Assembly (NCBI GenBank): GCA_039621445.1
Contig: CP154956.1
Coordinates: 33,577,437-33,641,436 of the forward strand
Source of the DNA: Euglena gracilis
Lineage: Eukaryota > Euglenida > Euglenophyceae > Euglenales
Length of the DNA: 64,000 bases
Reading direction: 5' to 3'
Shown here piece after piece: positions 10,552 to 21,397 of this stretch. Every line of letters starts with the position of its first letter. Within the stretch, counting starts at the first letter, position 1. A model generated the notes under the pieces. That model saw only the letters and a program-made list of their open reading frames with translations. It was not told the DNA's origin and did not search any database. The translations under genes were made by a program, and so were the position numbers.

Positions 10552-11362
10552 AGGAACTCTTTTCGGACAGCAGCACCTGGCAGTGGGGGGGGGGGACAAA
10601 GCTTCAGGCAAAAAGGTGCAGGATTTTTGGAGGGACCTGCATGTCCTTCACATAAATCAAAAAGAATTACAAGCTGCAGTGGAAACAGTAAGGGCACTAG
10701 CCAAACCAAAACAAACAATTGTGCTCCACGTGGACAGCCAGGTGGCTGTAAGTTATTTAACAAAATGGGGAGCCAAAAAGCCATACCTAAATTCCATCTT
10801 AAAAACCCCTGCTGTATCATTGCCAAGAAAAGCAAGTCAATTTGCAGGTGGTTTGGGTTCCCACAAAGGAGCAATTGGCAGACTCCCTGACCAGGGATCA
10901 AAAGGACCCAGGGGATTATACTCTAAACCTAAACATCTTTCACCAAATTGTTCAGTTTTTCAGAAAGGAAATCACCCCTTCCCCAAGTTTGTTTGTAGAT
11001 ACCCCAACCAAGGGGCTTTGCTGGTGGATGCCTTGAAGGCAGATTTGAGGTGCCTCCCCCCAGTTTATGCAAACCCCCCCTGGAGCATCATTCCCCAATG
11101 GGCTCAGAGATTAATGTTAAACCCAGACCTAATTTGTCTGTTGATCGTACCCCACTGGGCTTCAACATCATGGTGGCGCCAATTAATGTCAATCAGGCAG
11201 CCAGGCAGCAAAGTTTTGTTGGTACCCCCCCAATGGGGTCTGTTCACCAACTGCTGGGGGGAGGAGATGCCCCCCCCAAGATGGAAATTGGCCTGCTTGA
11301 TTGTGCCAGGCAAATATTACAATCCCAGGAAGTTTCGATGTCCAGTATCGACACTTACATAA
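10552..11362 (+). pseudogene. RNase H and methyltransferase-like region of DIRS copy C
   Basis: RNase H features include LHINQKELQAAVETV, then VLHVDSQVAVSYLTKWG with its catalytic-type Asp. In DIRS elements this domain degrades the RNA template. Further on lies a DAM-like methyltransferase segment with YANPPWSIIPQW (the NPPW motif) and LLIVPHWASTSWW. Frameshifts occur near 10,800 and around 10,930-11,000, and the polymerase core with YLDD is missing upstream. The start of the recombinase overlaps its 3' end in another frame, as in copy A. Confidence 0.8.
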
Positions 11363-12225
11363 AAAATCTTGGAAATGTCAAACGATATGACTCAGCCTTC
11401 AGAGCCTTGGTGAGCCAATTGTTGCACAAAGGGGTGCCCCTGCAGGACTGCACAGTCCACAAGATGGCTGAGGCCATCCTTGGTTTGGCTGTTCACAGCC
11501 TCAATACTGCACGAAATGCATATGCAGCAGCATTATTTCTCCAGGGTTTGGGTCATTGAGGTTTTCCCCTCTTTTGTCTCCATTGAAAAGGAAGTGGAAT
11601 TCCAATGTCTGCAAGCATGCCCATTTTTGGGACCCCACGGAATTGCTAGGGAGCATCATCAGACAATCAAAGCCCCTCTCAGAACTCTCTGTGAAAGAGC
11701 TCAGAAACAGACTCATCCTTTGTTGGAGGCTTTTGGCCCTCCACAGGGGGGTTGATCTAGCCAGAACACAGCGAAAAATCAGTTTCGTGAGAGAAAAAAG
11801 TTTCATTTTATTGCAAAGGAAAGTGTGGCAATTCCCAAGATGGGAGGAAGTCTTGAACTTACCACACACCCCCCTCATAAGCCCCTGGCATTTACTGAGA
11901 GAGTATGTGGAAAGGACAGTCCACATGGTGGGACACAGAAATAACTTGTTATGGTCTTTGGATGGTAAAAGACCTTTGACATCAGAAAGAGTGAATTCCC
12001 TGACCAAAGAAACTCTGCAAGAGGGGGGGGGGTGCACACCACCCACTGTAAACCCCACAGTACAAGAGGGGCTGGGGTTTTATGGTGGAAAAATGCTTGT
12101 TTGCAAGTGGAAGAAGTCCAGCAATTGGGTCAGTGGAAAAATTTTGGGGCCTTCCAAGCGCATTATTTGCGACTTGGGGTCGTGTCAAAAATTCAAAAAA
12201 TTATGGCCCAAAGGGGGGTGCACAG
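11170..12225 (+). pseudogene. Tyrosine recombinase of DIRS copy C
   Basis: The domain opens with MVAPINVNQAARQQSFVGTP, as in copy A. It continues through NLGNVKRYDSAFRALVSQLL, LLALHRGVDLARTQR and LWSLDGKRPLTS. After a frame change at the G run near 12,021-12,031 it reads PHSTRGAGVLWWKN and GQWKNFGAFQAHYLRLG. The HxxR box and nucleophile Tyr are both intact. A stop at about 11,557 and the G-run frameshift break it into three pieces, so it needs two corrections to read through. Confidence 0.85.
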
Positions 12226-12282
12226 TACCTCACCATCTCGCAGTGCGGAGCCCGAATGGTCTCGGACCCCCACGACAGAGGA

Positions 12283-12633
12283 AGTAGTTCTCCCGGGAAG
12301 TCTGACCAGGGAGGAAATGACCATGAGGGCGGAGCACAAGAGGGGGGTGAGATCCTGCTTTGTTTGCCGGCTGCTTTGTTGTTTGTGTTCTTTTGGCGGG
12401 GTGCTTCTTACTGCGACTTTGGTGCCGGAGCTGGCGATGATGTGCTCTCCGACACCGACTTGGCGAAGGTGAACCGCAGGGGCTGCCCGGCCTGTGTGTG
12501 TGGGCGTTTCTGCCCCCCCCCCCCCCCGAGGATGATGCTTTCCTTTTCCGGGTGGGTTGGGTGGGCTCACCCCCCTCTTGTGCTCCGCCCTCATGGTCAT
12601 TTCCTCCCTGGTCAGACTTCCCGGGAGTACTCG
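12283..12633. repeat. Fold-back terminal repeat shared by DIRS copies C and A
   Basis: The left arm, 12,283-12,347 (CCGGGAAGTCTGACCAGGGA...), and the right arm, 12,569-12,633, are inverted copies about 65 bases long with about 220 bases between them. The spacer holds the terminal-repeat words CTTACTGCGAC and GGTGCCGGAGCTGG. Copy C enters from the left and copy A from the right, so the two converge on one hairpin. A similar fold-back lies at 19,648-20,045. Confidence 0.8.
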
Positions 12634-12649
12634 ACCATTCGGGCTTCGC

Positions 12650-13740
12650 ACACTCTGGGGGTGAGACTTTGTGCACGACCCCTTTTTCAATTTTTTTCGT
12701 TGCTGAATCCACCGCCCCCAATCGTAAGTAATGGGCTGAAAAAGCTGTGGCATTTTTCCACTGCCCAAGTTCACACACCTCCTCACTGGACAGTCCCAAC
12801 TTTTTATACATTAAAACTCCTGCCCCCCTTGTGCTGTGGGCTTTCCAGTGGGAAATGGGAATGCCAAAAGTGTGCAACAACTCCTTTGTCAAAGATTTGA
12901 TTCTGTTGGAGGTCAAGGGTTTTTTGCCATCCAAACTCCACAAAAGAGGGGCACCCTGGGGGATGAAAGATGTTCTTCCAACATATTCTCTCGTCAAATG
13001 ATATGGACTCAAAGATGGAAGGGAATCAATCTTCAACACTTGCTCCCACTTTGGTGAAGGCCAACCCTTTCTCCTGACCAAAATGAAAAATTTTTTCCCC
13101 CACCACTGAAATGGTCCTCTGAGTTCTGGCCAGGTCCACCCCCCTGTGAAGAGCCAAAAGTCTGAAAGACAAAATGATTCTCCATCTCAACGCCACGATG
13201 GACATGTCAGAAATCTTTGTGTTGCTCTGCAATTTTTGCAAAATGGGTAGGGGGTCCCAAAAAACAGCCTACCTCTGCCCTGAACGATTCCATTCCTTTT
13301 TCACTTTTGTCAGTAAAGGATGAAATCTGATGGACTCCAACCCAGGTAAACACTGCAGTGAGGCATACGCACATCGAGCATCAGCTTGTGACAGGTTGTG
13401 TAGGTCCAAAAGGGCAGTGGCCAGCTCCATCCTGGAGACTTGCAAGGGATCCAATCCTTTCTGTTGTAGAATTACAAACAGCTTTCTGAATGCACTGTCA
13501 TAACCCTTCAGGGGTCCCAAACTCCTCAGGACATTTTCAATGTCTTGATGTGACATTTTTTGCTGTTCCAAAAGGAACCTGATACCACTGTGCAAGCCAG
13601 GGGCCACTTTGGCTTTGGCATTGATTGCCCCCAACAATTGCTGAACATGCCTTCCCTGGGGGGTAAAACCAACATTCTTGTCCCTGGTTTGGACATTTTG
13701 ATTAATAGGGGCCACCATGGACTCAAAACCCACATGGGTG
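12650..13740 (-). pseudogene. Tyrosine recombinase of DIRS copy A
   Basis: Starts at MVAPINQNVQTRDKNVGF (ATG at 13,716-13,718) inside the end of the RT frame, in the same frame as Gag. One stop (TAG, 13,269-13,271) falls between KKEWNRSGQR and AVFWDPLPIL, where copy C reads through. LLALHRGVDLARTQRT follows. A frameshift near 13,080 leads to LWSLDGKKPLTSNRIKSLTK, AHSTRGAGVLMYKKLGL and GQWKNATAFSAHYLRLGA. HxxR and the nucleophile Tyr are intact. It has only two lesions, so this is a young copy. Confidence 0.88.
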
Positions 13741-15850
13741 TCACCAAAAGACATTTCACCTGTTTGTTCAGTCTCAGTCTGATGAGCCAGGTAAAAATTA
13801 CTTTCCATGGGGGTTTGGCATAAACATCTTGGACTGAAGTCAGGTCGCATTTCAATGCATCCACCAGAATGGCTTGGTGGTGGGGCCATCTGGCCACAAA
13901 TTTTTGGAATTTTGCATTTCCTGGAGATGCAAACATGTCTGTGTCTGGAGCAATGTCTTTTCTGAAAAACTTCAAAATTTTGGTGAACAGGTTTGGGCAC
14001 AGGGTATAATCCCCCCTGTCTTGATCCCATCTTGTGAGGGGATCTGCCAACATTGCTGCTGAAGGAACCCACTGGACTTGCAGTTGAACTTGGTTTTCCC
14101 AACACCAATGAAACAGGGGTTCCAAAATCTGATTGAGGTGCTGTTTTCTTCCCCCCCATTTGGTTAGATAACTTAATGCTACTTGATTGTCCACATTTAA
14201 CAGCACTGTTTCTCCAGGCTGGGCAAATGCTTTTACGGTCTGAACTGCTGCCATCAGCTCTTTCACATTTATATGTAAACAATTTTTCTCCCTCCAAAAT
14301 TCTTGGATGATTTGATTTTGGGATGAGTCCACTCCCCCCCATGCCCATGTGGAGGATTCTGAGTGGAGCACCCTTTTTGCCTGTTGTAGGAAAGGCCTGC
14401 CAAGGCCTGGCTGCAAGTATGCCTTCAGCACATTGATTTCCCCTTTCAGCCTTTCTGGAATGTCGATGCAAAAATCCCAGCCCTTTTCTTGGTGCATCTG
14501 GCTGAACTTTAAAAGCTCCTGTGTTACCAGTCTTAAGAATGGCAGAGCAGGCAGGTAACTTCTGACTTGTCCCAGAATGCTGGCTATCTTCCTGCAACTC
14601 AGTTTTTGGGCCATCACCACCTTGCCCAGTTCCTTTCTGATAGTCTCTAATTTGTGTGGGGGCACCTCCAGCTGACCTTTTTTCAAGTCTATGATGAACC
14701 CCGAATGTTGCAGCCTTTGTGTGGGAGTAAACACAGAATTTTTCTGGCTGACCTTGAACCCAGCCTCCCCTAATGTGTCCAGCATCTGCAGCAAATGTTT
14801 TTTCACCAAATTTTCTGTTGAACCAAACAGAATGATGTCGTCCAAATAGACGAACACCTGCATTCCCTTTGACCTCCACAGTTTTAGCAGAACTTTCATT
14901 AGTGACATGAACAATTTTGGGAGGGTGCTTAGGCCAAAACCGGCTCCCTGAAACTCCCACAGGTCTGATCCCACTTGAATTCTGACAACCCTTTTGAAAT
15001 CTTTTTCCAGCCCCAGATGAAAGTATGCATCTTTCAAGTCTAGTTTGACTGCCCAATCCCCTTTTTTCAGAGTGGGGAAAATTGTGGACATATTTTCCAA
15101 AGTGAACTTTTCTGGACATCAAAATTGATTTAGGTCTCGACAATCTGTGATAAGTCGATGCTTGACCCCCTCCCCTTCTGGTTTGGACAACACAAACCAT
15201 GGCACTAGGTGGGCAGTGTCTTGGGCATTTTGCAACTTTTTGGTTGCCCCACTTTCTTGGTACTCCCTTAGGATTTTTGAGGCCAGGCTGACTTCTTGTT
15301 CTGACTTTTGCTGCTGTCTTGTTGACAGACACCTGGGTAGGGGTAGGTCTGGCTGCACACCTGTATGAATTAGTGCTTCTACACACTGATTTGCATTCTC
15401 CTGCCACCATGGCAGACATTTCCTTAGTCTCTGAAACAAGGGCACCCCCAGCCATGCCCTTTCTTTGAAATCCAGGCCCTGAATGATTCCTTTCTCCCAT
15501 TCCTCTGGTAGGGAGTTTGTTGTGGGCCAGGTCACTGTCTCCCTGAGCCCTTGCCAGACTGGGGATGGCCTCAGAGCAGGGGTCAGCAGGGGGATTACCT
15601 CCTCCATGGAGCTCAGCTGGGGGGTCTCTCCCCCACTCCCTGGATGGTCTGGCCTTGATGGCTTCACCCCTTCTTGGGGTCTTTGATGCTTCATGCTTTG
15701 CCCTTGCCTTTCCTGGGGACATGAGTGGGGAGGTGGAAGATTCAGTAGGGGATCCATGCCCCTTCTGCCATCCTGGGTTCTTCCACAGGCTGCCATAGCC
15801 TCTTCCTCTCCCAGACTTGAATTGGCTGCCATAGCCTTTGCCTTTGCCAA
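13526..15850 (-). pseudogene. Reverse transcriptase-RNase H-methyltransferase of DIRS copy A
   Basis: This pol-type protein copies the element's RNA. Visible in order: VPWFVLSKPEGEGVKHRLIT and DCRDLNQF; KLDLKDAYFHLGLEKDFKRV; GFGLSTLPKLFMSLMKVL; the catalytic box VFVYLDDIILFG; RNase H with LHINVKELMAAVQTVKAF and LLNVDNQVALSYLTKW; and WVPSAAMLADPLTRWDQDRG. A DAM-like methyltransferase end follows, with DMFASPGNAKFQKFVARWP and VYAKPPWKVIF (the usual NPPW reads KPPW). A single in-frame TGA (15,119-15,121) breaks it just after DCRDLNQF. It reads +1 relative to Gag and overlaps the recombinase at its 3' end. The methyltransferase end is typical of DIRS rather than Ngaro elements. Confidence 0.9.
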
Positions 15851-16826
15851 ACTTGAACTTAAATCCTTTGTTTCCTGTGAGAATGGGAAAATGAGACATA
15901 GAATGTCTGGAGAAAGCTGTTGCCAAGCCTGCTTGATTCAGAGCCCATTGGGCTTTGTCAACAGCCAAATCTGCTTTGGAGAACAGCCCGTTGTTTGTAC
16001 TTGGGATGGCCCCTGGAATGCTGCACTTCTTCCTCTCCCTCAGCAGCGTCTGCTCCAGATCTGCCACAGCAAAAACCAATTGTTGAGCCAATATTTGATA
16101 GTCTGTCTCCACACTGCCATACAGGCAGGCCACCATTCTTTCCAGGTGTAACATCTTTTGTTGCCATGCCTTCAATTGCTTGTCCCAGGCCCGTTTGCCG
16201 TCCTGGTTGTGGTTATTATCCTCTGCTCGCATTTTTAACCCCTGGTACCTGGGCAGCTCTCCCAGGACCATCTTCCAGGGGAGTCTCACTCCCTTTTCGA
16301 CGTGCCGAAGGCACGCTGCCAGCTCTGGCGCCAGTGGCGCCAGTTCCTCCTGCCAGGGGAGCCGATCTTCCGCGTCGTCGTTGTCGTTGTCCTCCTCGTC
16401 TTCTCCGTCCTCCTCCATCGCGGACCGCTCCGCTTTCTGCGTCATCCCCTTGTCTTTCTTCGAACTCTTCTCCAGCCAACGATCAGCCAGCTTGAACGCC
16501 ACGTCCGCCGCTGTCTGCCCCAAGTCTATCAGGGGTACCTCCACGCTTCCTGCTAACGCCACCGAGTACAAGAAAGAATCCCTGTAGTCTCCGACTTGGC
16601 TGGAGACCATCGCAACCTGGGTCAACTCGTGGACCTTCTTTGCGCACTTCGTAGTGTGCCATCCGCCTCCCAGCCAGTTTTGGCCGGCCGCGATGACGCT
16701 CACGAGGGATTCCGGGGACGATTCCGCCAGTAGTTTCGCCACGTTGCCCTCGTTGAAGAACAATTCTGTCCACGCGTTTTTGAACACGTTCTCGTCTTCT
16801 AATGTTAATTTTTCGTACGTTGCCAT
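15700..16826 (-). CDS. Gag of DIRS copy A
   Basis: Structural protein that packages element RNA, beginning MATYEKLTLEDENVFKNAW. The ATG sits in CAGAATGG, 20-30 bases after the terminal repeat. An acidic segment (EEDGEDEEDNDNDD) lies near residue 140. The helix-rich middle ends with QQLVFAVADLEQTLLRERKK. The C-terminal basic, Gly-rich tail has KGKGYGSQFK, RGRGYGSLWK and KGHGSPT units in place of zinc knuckles. The frame is intact, but its true C-terminus is undefined because the frame stays open into the RT overlap. The RT frame starts at about 15,850. Confidence 0.75.
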
Positions 16827-16844
16827 TCTGATTGTTGATGGACG

Positions 16845-16994
16845 TTAATATCCGCCAACTCCGGCACCAAAAAGCAGTAAGCACCCCGCCAAAAGAACAC
16901 AAACAACAAAACAGCCGGCTCGTACTCCCTCGAGGGAAACCGACCAGGGAGGAAGGGACACAGAGGGCGAAGCACAAAGACATTGTGAGTGGAC
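16845..16994 (-). repeat. 5' terminal repeat of DIRS copy A and junction with copy B
   Basis: On the minus strand, GGTGCCGGAGTTGGCGGATA lies just upstream of the Gag start. It is preceded by GCTTACTGC and GAGGGAGTACGAGCCGGCTG. At about 16,995 the sequence switches abruptly to the RNase H start of copy B (HSDSSTHAWGGLD). Copy A therefore inserted into, or recombined with, copy B here. Confidence 0.75.
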
Positions 16995-18256
16995 AGTACT
17001 TCCAGTGTGGATGTCCAGCCCCCCCCACGCATGGGTGCTGCTGTCTGAGTGCAACTCTCTGGTTGCACCTTGGGGGAAGGGTCTGCCCCCCCAGGTGCCC
17101 AGCAGAATTTTTTTTCCCGTAATTGGGTTTTGATGTCTTGAGAAATGAGGTGCTTTGAGTCCCAGGGGGCTGCAGAATTTGTAACAAGAAAATTGGCCAG
17201 AGAATCTGTAAAAGCCCTTAAAAAGGGCAGGGCCATAAGGTTGCACCTTATTTGTCCCAAAATGGCAGCTAGTTGCCTTTTTGACATGTAATCCTTTTTC
17301 ACGATTTTCCCCAGTTCCTTCTTTATTGTCTTGACTTTTTGAGGGGGCATTTGCAATTTTCCTTCTTGAAAGTTTAGTTGAAAGCCCAGGTGATTTACAA
17401 TTTGGGTGGGTTGCAGGGTTGATTTTTTGACATTTATTTTGAACACTGAGTTCAATAAGTCTTTTGTCACTGTGTTCAGATGACTTTGCAAAATGTTTTG
17501 GGTGGGAGCAACAAGTAAAATGTCGTCCAGGTATATAAACACCTGAATGCCCCGTTTTCTCCAAAGTTTTTCGAATGTTTTCATAACCCCCATGAAAATC
17601 TGGGGCATTACGTTTAGGCCAAAACAGCCTGCCTGGAGTTCCCAGGTCTGTCCCCCCACCTGGTGTCTTAAAAAGGGCCTGAGGGCTGGGTTTACTGGGA
17701 TGTGGAAATACGCATCCTTTAAATCTATTTTGGCTGCCCAGTGGCCTTTTTGCAAAACTGGAAAAATGTTCTGGATATGATTTATATTATATATATTTAT
17801 ATTATATAGATATATTTATATTATTTATATTATTTATATGATGGGTTTTATTTGGAAATGTTGGTTTATTTCCCTGCAGTCGCTGATCATTCTCCATTTT
17901 ATTGCCCCCCCTTCTGGTTTTGATATCAAAAACCAGGGGATTAAATGCTGGGTTTTGGAATTCCCCACTCTTTTTACTGAACCAGTTTTTTCGTAGTCCA
18001 GAAGAATTTTCACTGCCTGATTCAAATCCAGGTTGGCTCTGGTCTTTGGGTGGGTGGACAATTTGGGGGGGTTTACCCAGGGGGGTTGAATGCCATCCTT
18101 GATGAGCTGACAGGTTGCTGGGGTGCATTTTTCTGCCACCATTTTATGCTCTTTTGGAGTCTTTGATGCAGGGGGGTGTCTCCCCATTGTTTCTCGTTTG
18201 CATTTATCGTCTCCAGCAATGGATTTTGGGGGGGCTGGATTGGGGTTGTTGGACAT
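16995..18256 (-). pseudogene. Reverse transcriptase of DIRS copy B, truncated
   Basis: Contains LIPWFLISKPEGGAIKWRMI and SDCREINQHFQ, then after an AT repeat KIDLKDAYFHIPVNPALRPF, FGLNVMPQIFMGVMKTF, the catalytic FIYLDDILLVA and GQIRCNLMALPFLRAFTDSL. It ends at about 17,000, where copy A begins, just inside RNase H and after a frameshift near 17,090. It is clearly diverged from copy A, so two subfamilies are present. Confidence 0.88.
17780..17842. repeat. AT microsatellite inside the copy B reverse transcriptase
   Basis: Imperfect (TATATT)n sits exactly between the conserved DCREIN and KIDLKDAYF blocks. It destroys the frame there. Confidence 0.9.
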
Positions 18257-18283
18257 GGGACAGCCCTTGGAGCCCCCAGGGAT

Positions 18284-19351
18284 TCAGCATTTTGCAAAGT
18301 TAAATGATTCTGGGGGGATGTGTATGTATGCTCTCCCTCTCTCCTCACACTCTCTCTGGAGGATCTTGTTTTTGGGTTCCATACCATAGGGCTTACTGCC
18401 CCTGTGTTGCCTAACTGGCCTCCTTGCTGTTGATGTGGTTGGTTGCCATACCATAGGGGGGCCTCTGAGGGTCCCCCCCTTGACAAATTCACTTTGGAAT
18501 GAAGAAGCGTAAATGCTTTTAGGGGTTCTCCCCCTTCCACCTGATCCTCCTTGAGGGAAACTGGGGTTCCCTCTTCCTCCTGGGGCTGCTGATTTATATA
18601 AAGAGCCCCTGTGGGGCTGCCCCTTAGCTTCTGGCCCCAGTGGCGTGTGCATAATGAGCCCAGCGGGCTTGAAAATAAATGGCCGCCATGGCCCTGGTTT
18701 GTGGCCTCCATTGCCTGGGGAATGCCGTCGTGGCCCAGCAGATATTGGCCGCCATGGCCCTGCTTTGAAAGGGTCCCCTGCCCTTGTTGAATGGTCTTGA
18801 CCCCCCTTGGGTCTTGGGCATCTTTCTCTGTCCTTGGCTTCCATGCCCAATTGAAATCTTGGGGGGCATTGACCCTGCCCATTTGTGGGGAATGTGGAAA
18901 AGACTTTTTGAAAAGAAATTTTTGGTAGACCTTTTGGATGACCTCTCCCAGTGGGGGTTGACTTGAAATACTGGCCGCCATGGCCTCTGTGATGCTCTCC
19001 CCCTTGGCCTTGGTTCCATCTGCCCATGTGGGCTCTGGCCCTCTGGCCTGAATTTCTGGCTGGTATTTTGAATTGTAAGGGTACTTGGCCCTGGAAGTTC
19101 TGTCTGGGCTGGGCCCTGGGCTTTGGAGGGCCTGGGGCCATTGGTCCTTTCCCCTTTCTGGATTTCCTGACCACTGTCTGCCAATGGCTGTGGTCACTGG
19201 GGGGGTTTGGCTGTTGTGAAATTTCTGAGAGGGGTGGGGAAGGGGTGACCACAGCTTGCCACGGCTTGTCCGCATCTCCAGGTTCTCCAGCTGCTGCGGC
19301 CACCGCTGCTTCTCGTCGTAATACCAATTTCTTCCCCAAGTCATCTTTCAT
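18284..19351 (-). pseudogene. Gag-like region of DIRS copy B
   Basis: The product begins MKDDLGKKLVLRREAAVAAA and then becomes a long Gly/Pro/Arg-rich tail. At least six GHGG(Q), GPWRP or AMAA units are seen, depending on frame, from the DNA word GGCCGCCATGGCC on the plus strand near 18,680, 18,750 and 18,974. No zinc knuckle was seen. Two long overlapping frames (18,073-19,344 and 18,284-19,351) are both open, so the authentic frame past residue 40 is uncertain. RT follows from 18,256. Confidence 0.65.
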
Positions 19352-19484
19352 TGAAGTCAGTTGTTGAATTTTTTTTTGAAGTTTGATATTCGGCTGGTTC
19401 TTCTCGTTCTGGAATTTGAATTTGACTTGAACTTTCTTTGGTGACTTCGTAGTCTTGAGTTGAGGTATTCTCCTTTCTTCTGGG

Positions 19485-20060
19485 ATCAGCCAACTCCGGC
19501 GAAAAAAGGCACTAAGCAGGGAGTCCTAACCCAACACGCAACAATCACACAACACCGCCGGCGAGCAAGGCATGGCCTCACAAGGGCAAAGTGCGGAGCC
19601 CGAGGTGTCACACAAAGCCCCCAGAGTTTGCGAAGCCCGAATGGTCGGGGAGGAAGGGACCAAGAGGGCGAAGCACAAGAAGATGGTGAGCCCAACCCCC
19701 CCATCCAAAAAACTAGCAGAAAAAAAAAACATCCCAACCAGAAAGGGGACCCCCGACAAAGCAGCCCCAACCACCCACCCAGAAAACCACCAGAAAGAGA
19801 CAGCCATCCCCATCGAGGGGGGGCCCCCCACCAAGCGGCCATGGGAGAGGGGGGGGGGCGGGGCCACGGCGGTTCAGCTTCGCCAAGGTGTCGGACGAGG
19901 CCTCATCATCGCCAACTCCGGCAACAACGGCGCAGTAAGAAGCACCCCCCGCGCACACACAAACACACCAGAACAGAGCAGCCGGCAAGGAAAGCAGGAC
20001 CTCACCATCTTCTTGTGCTCCGCCCTCTTGGTCCCTTCCTCCCCCTTCCTCTGTCGTGGG
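19485..20060 (-). repeat. 5' terminal repeat of DIRS copy B with fold-back arms
   Basis: Contains two versions of the plus-strand word GCCAACTCCGGC (near 19,488 and 19,914). Two 40-base inverted arms lie at about 19,648-19,690 (GGAAGGGACCAAGAGGGCGA...) and 20,003-20,045. This is the inverted counterpart of the 3' repeats of the plus-strand copies. Confidence 0.7.
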
Positions 20061-20761
20061 AGTCCGAGTCCCCCGTCCGTCCTCCACCTTCCGTCGTCGG
20101 TTTCGTTGAGGCAAATGCGGGGCCTGCTCTGCGTTTATGTCGGGCTTATCCGCGATTATCCGCAGTTATCTGTTACAGATGTCCCAAAATCCCTGCTGGC
20201 ATCCTCGGACCTTTTCCAACCTGCCAAAACAAAAAAAAAAGTGCTGTTGTTAACTTTTTGGTTCTCGACCCAGTCCAAGCCCCAGATCGGTCCTTGGTGG
20301 GCTCTTTGGCCCAGAGTGGGGCTTGTCCTCCAGAAGTTAAAAAAATTCCTTTCTTTTCCTTCAAAGAAACTTTCCTATCCCTTAAACCGCCCTGGTTTCC
20401 AGAAGATGGAGACACAACCACCTCCATCTTCAATCGCTTTGAAAAAGTGGATGAAGCAGGAAAAAATAGAACCGAATGATTCTCGGAGAAATTGGGGACC
20501 TTTCAAATGATATCCCCAGGACTCTGTACATTGGACGTTGTCGCACTTTCGGTGCAAGACGCCAGAAGTTAAAAGTGCAGAGGTCAGTGGGACAGAGGTC
20601 AAAAGCAAAGAACGCACGGGGATCAGGCTGCACCGAAACAAAATCACCAAAAACAATGCATGGGGGCCTAGCCAAATTGTCCACCATTATTAATTATTAA
20701 TGATCTTTCTGGCCCCTGCCCCCTACAAACCTATCGGGGATTACCCAGAACCTTCGATGGA

Positions 20762-21307
20762 TTGATGTGTTGCGAATCTGCAAACACATTCACCAGACAA
20801 CAAAAAGCTATGGCAAATTGTATGAACTGTTTGATACTCCAGAAAGATGCATCATTTCACATTGCTCCTTGCAAAAGGTGGGTGGGGGCAAATCAGTTTG
20901 GACAGATCCCTTTTGGCAAAATTGATTCGACATACAACATCAATAAAGCAATGCAAAAATTATTGTTTTTGACAGAAGAATTTTCCCCACTCCACTTAAT
21001 ACTACGCTCAATTTTGATCAGCTTTGGCACAATGAATGCATTGAATTGGATGCCAACATTCTTCTGTAAACCCCACGAATCAAAACTGGAACAGCAGATA
21101 CCCGCCCTCCCAAAAAAACCGACCAGAAACTTTCGACAGATTCCACTGTTTTTTTCACTGTCCAAAATCCAGGCTGAGAGAAATCCTGGATGCTGTTCTG
21201 TTGGCAATCTGAGGTTCCGTCCTGAAAATCCGGAAATCCTGAAAAATGTTCAAAATACTTGTAATACCCCAAGTGAATTGCAATTCTGCCCCTTGAAAAA
21301 ATTCTGA
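20762..21307 (+). CDS. Hypothetical open frame, 181 codons
   Basis: I do not recognise this product. The frame has a mixed composition, several Cys, and no evident domain, signal peptide or splice sites. The region is flanked by repeats and is less GC-rich than the confirmed exons of this window, so it may well be chance. From 20,061 to 20,761 I see only unassigned sequence with short TTATCCGC-type tandem words near 20,150. Confidence 0.12.
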   Translation: MMCCESANTFTRQQKAMANCMNCLILQKDASFHIAPCKRWVGANQFGQIPFGKIDSTYNINKAMQKLLFLTEEFSPLHLILRSILISFGTMNALNWMPTFFCKPHESKLEQQIPALPKKPTRNFRQIPLFFSLSKIQAERNPGCCSVGNLRFRPENPEILKNVQNTCNTPSELQFCPLKKF

Positions 21308-21397
21308 AAGACATGGATGGGAAAATGGGTGGGGGAGGGGCTCCGAACCCCAAACAGGGAGGGGGGGACCATCCCATTGCAGACTGACCCGGGGGGG

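Larger units (their letters stand above)
13269..16826 (-). other. 1,185-codon open frame spanning DIRS copy A (Gag frame)
   Basis: From the Gag ATG one frame stays open for 3.5 kb. It encodes Gag at its start and the recombinase N-terminus at its end. In between it runs across the whole RT-RNase H gene, which uses the +1 frame. The middle stretch resembles no known protein and is most simply the non-coding shadow of RT. An unbroken shadow of more than 600 codons is nevertheless uncommon. Confidence 0.6.

Noticed and set aside
12230-12560. Basic, Arg/His-rich extension of the recombinase frame
   Set aside because: This part of the frame is the terminal fold-back repeat read as protein; the recombinase ends soon after AHYLRLGA.
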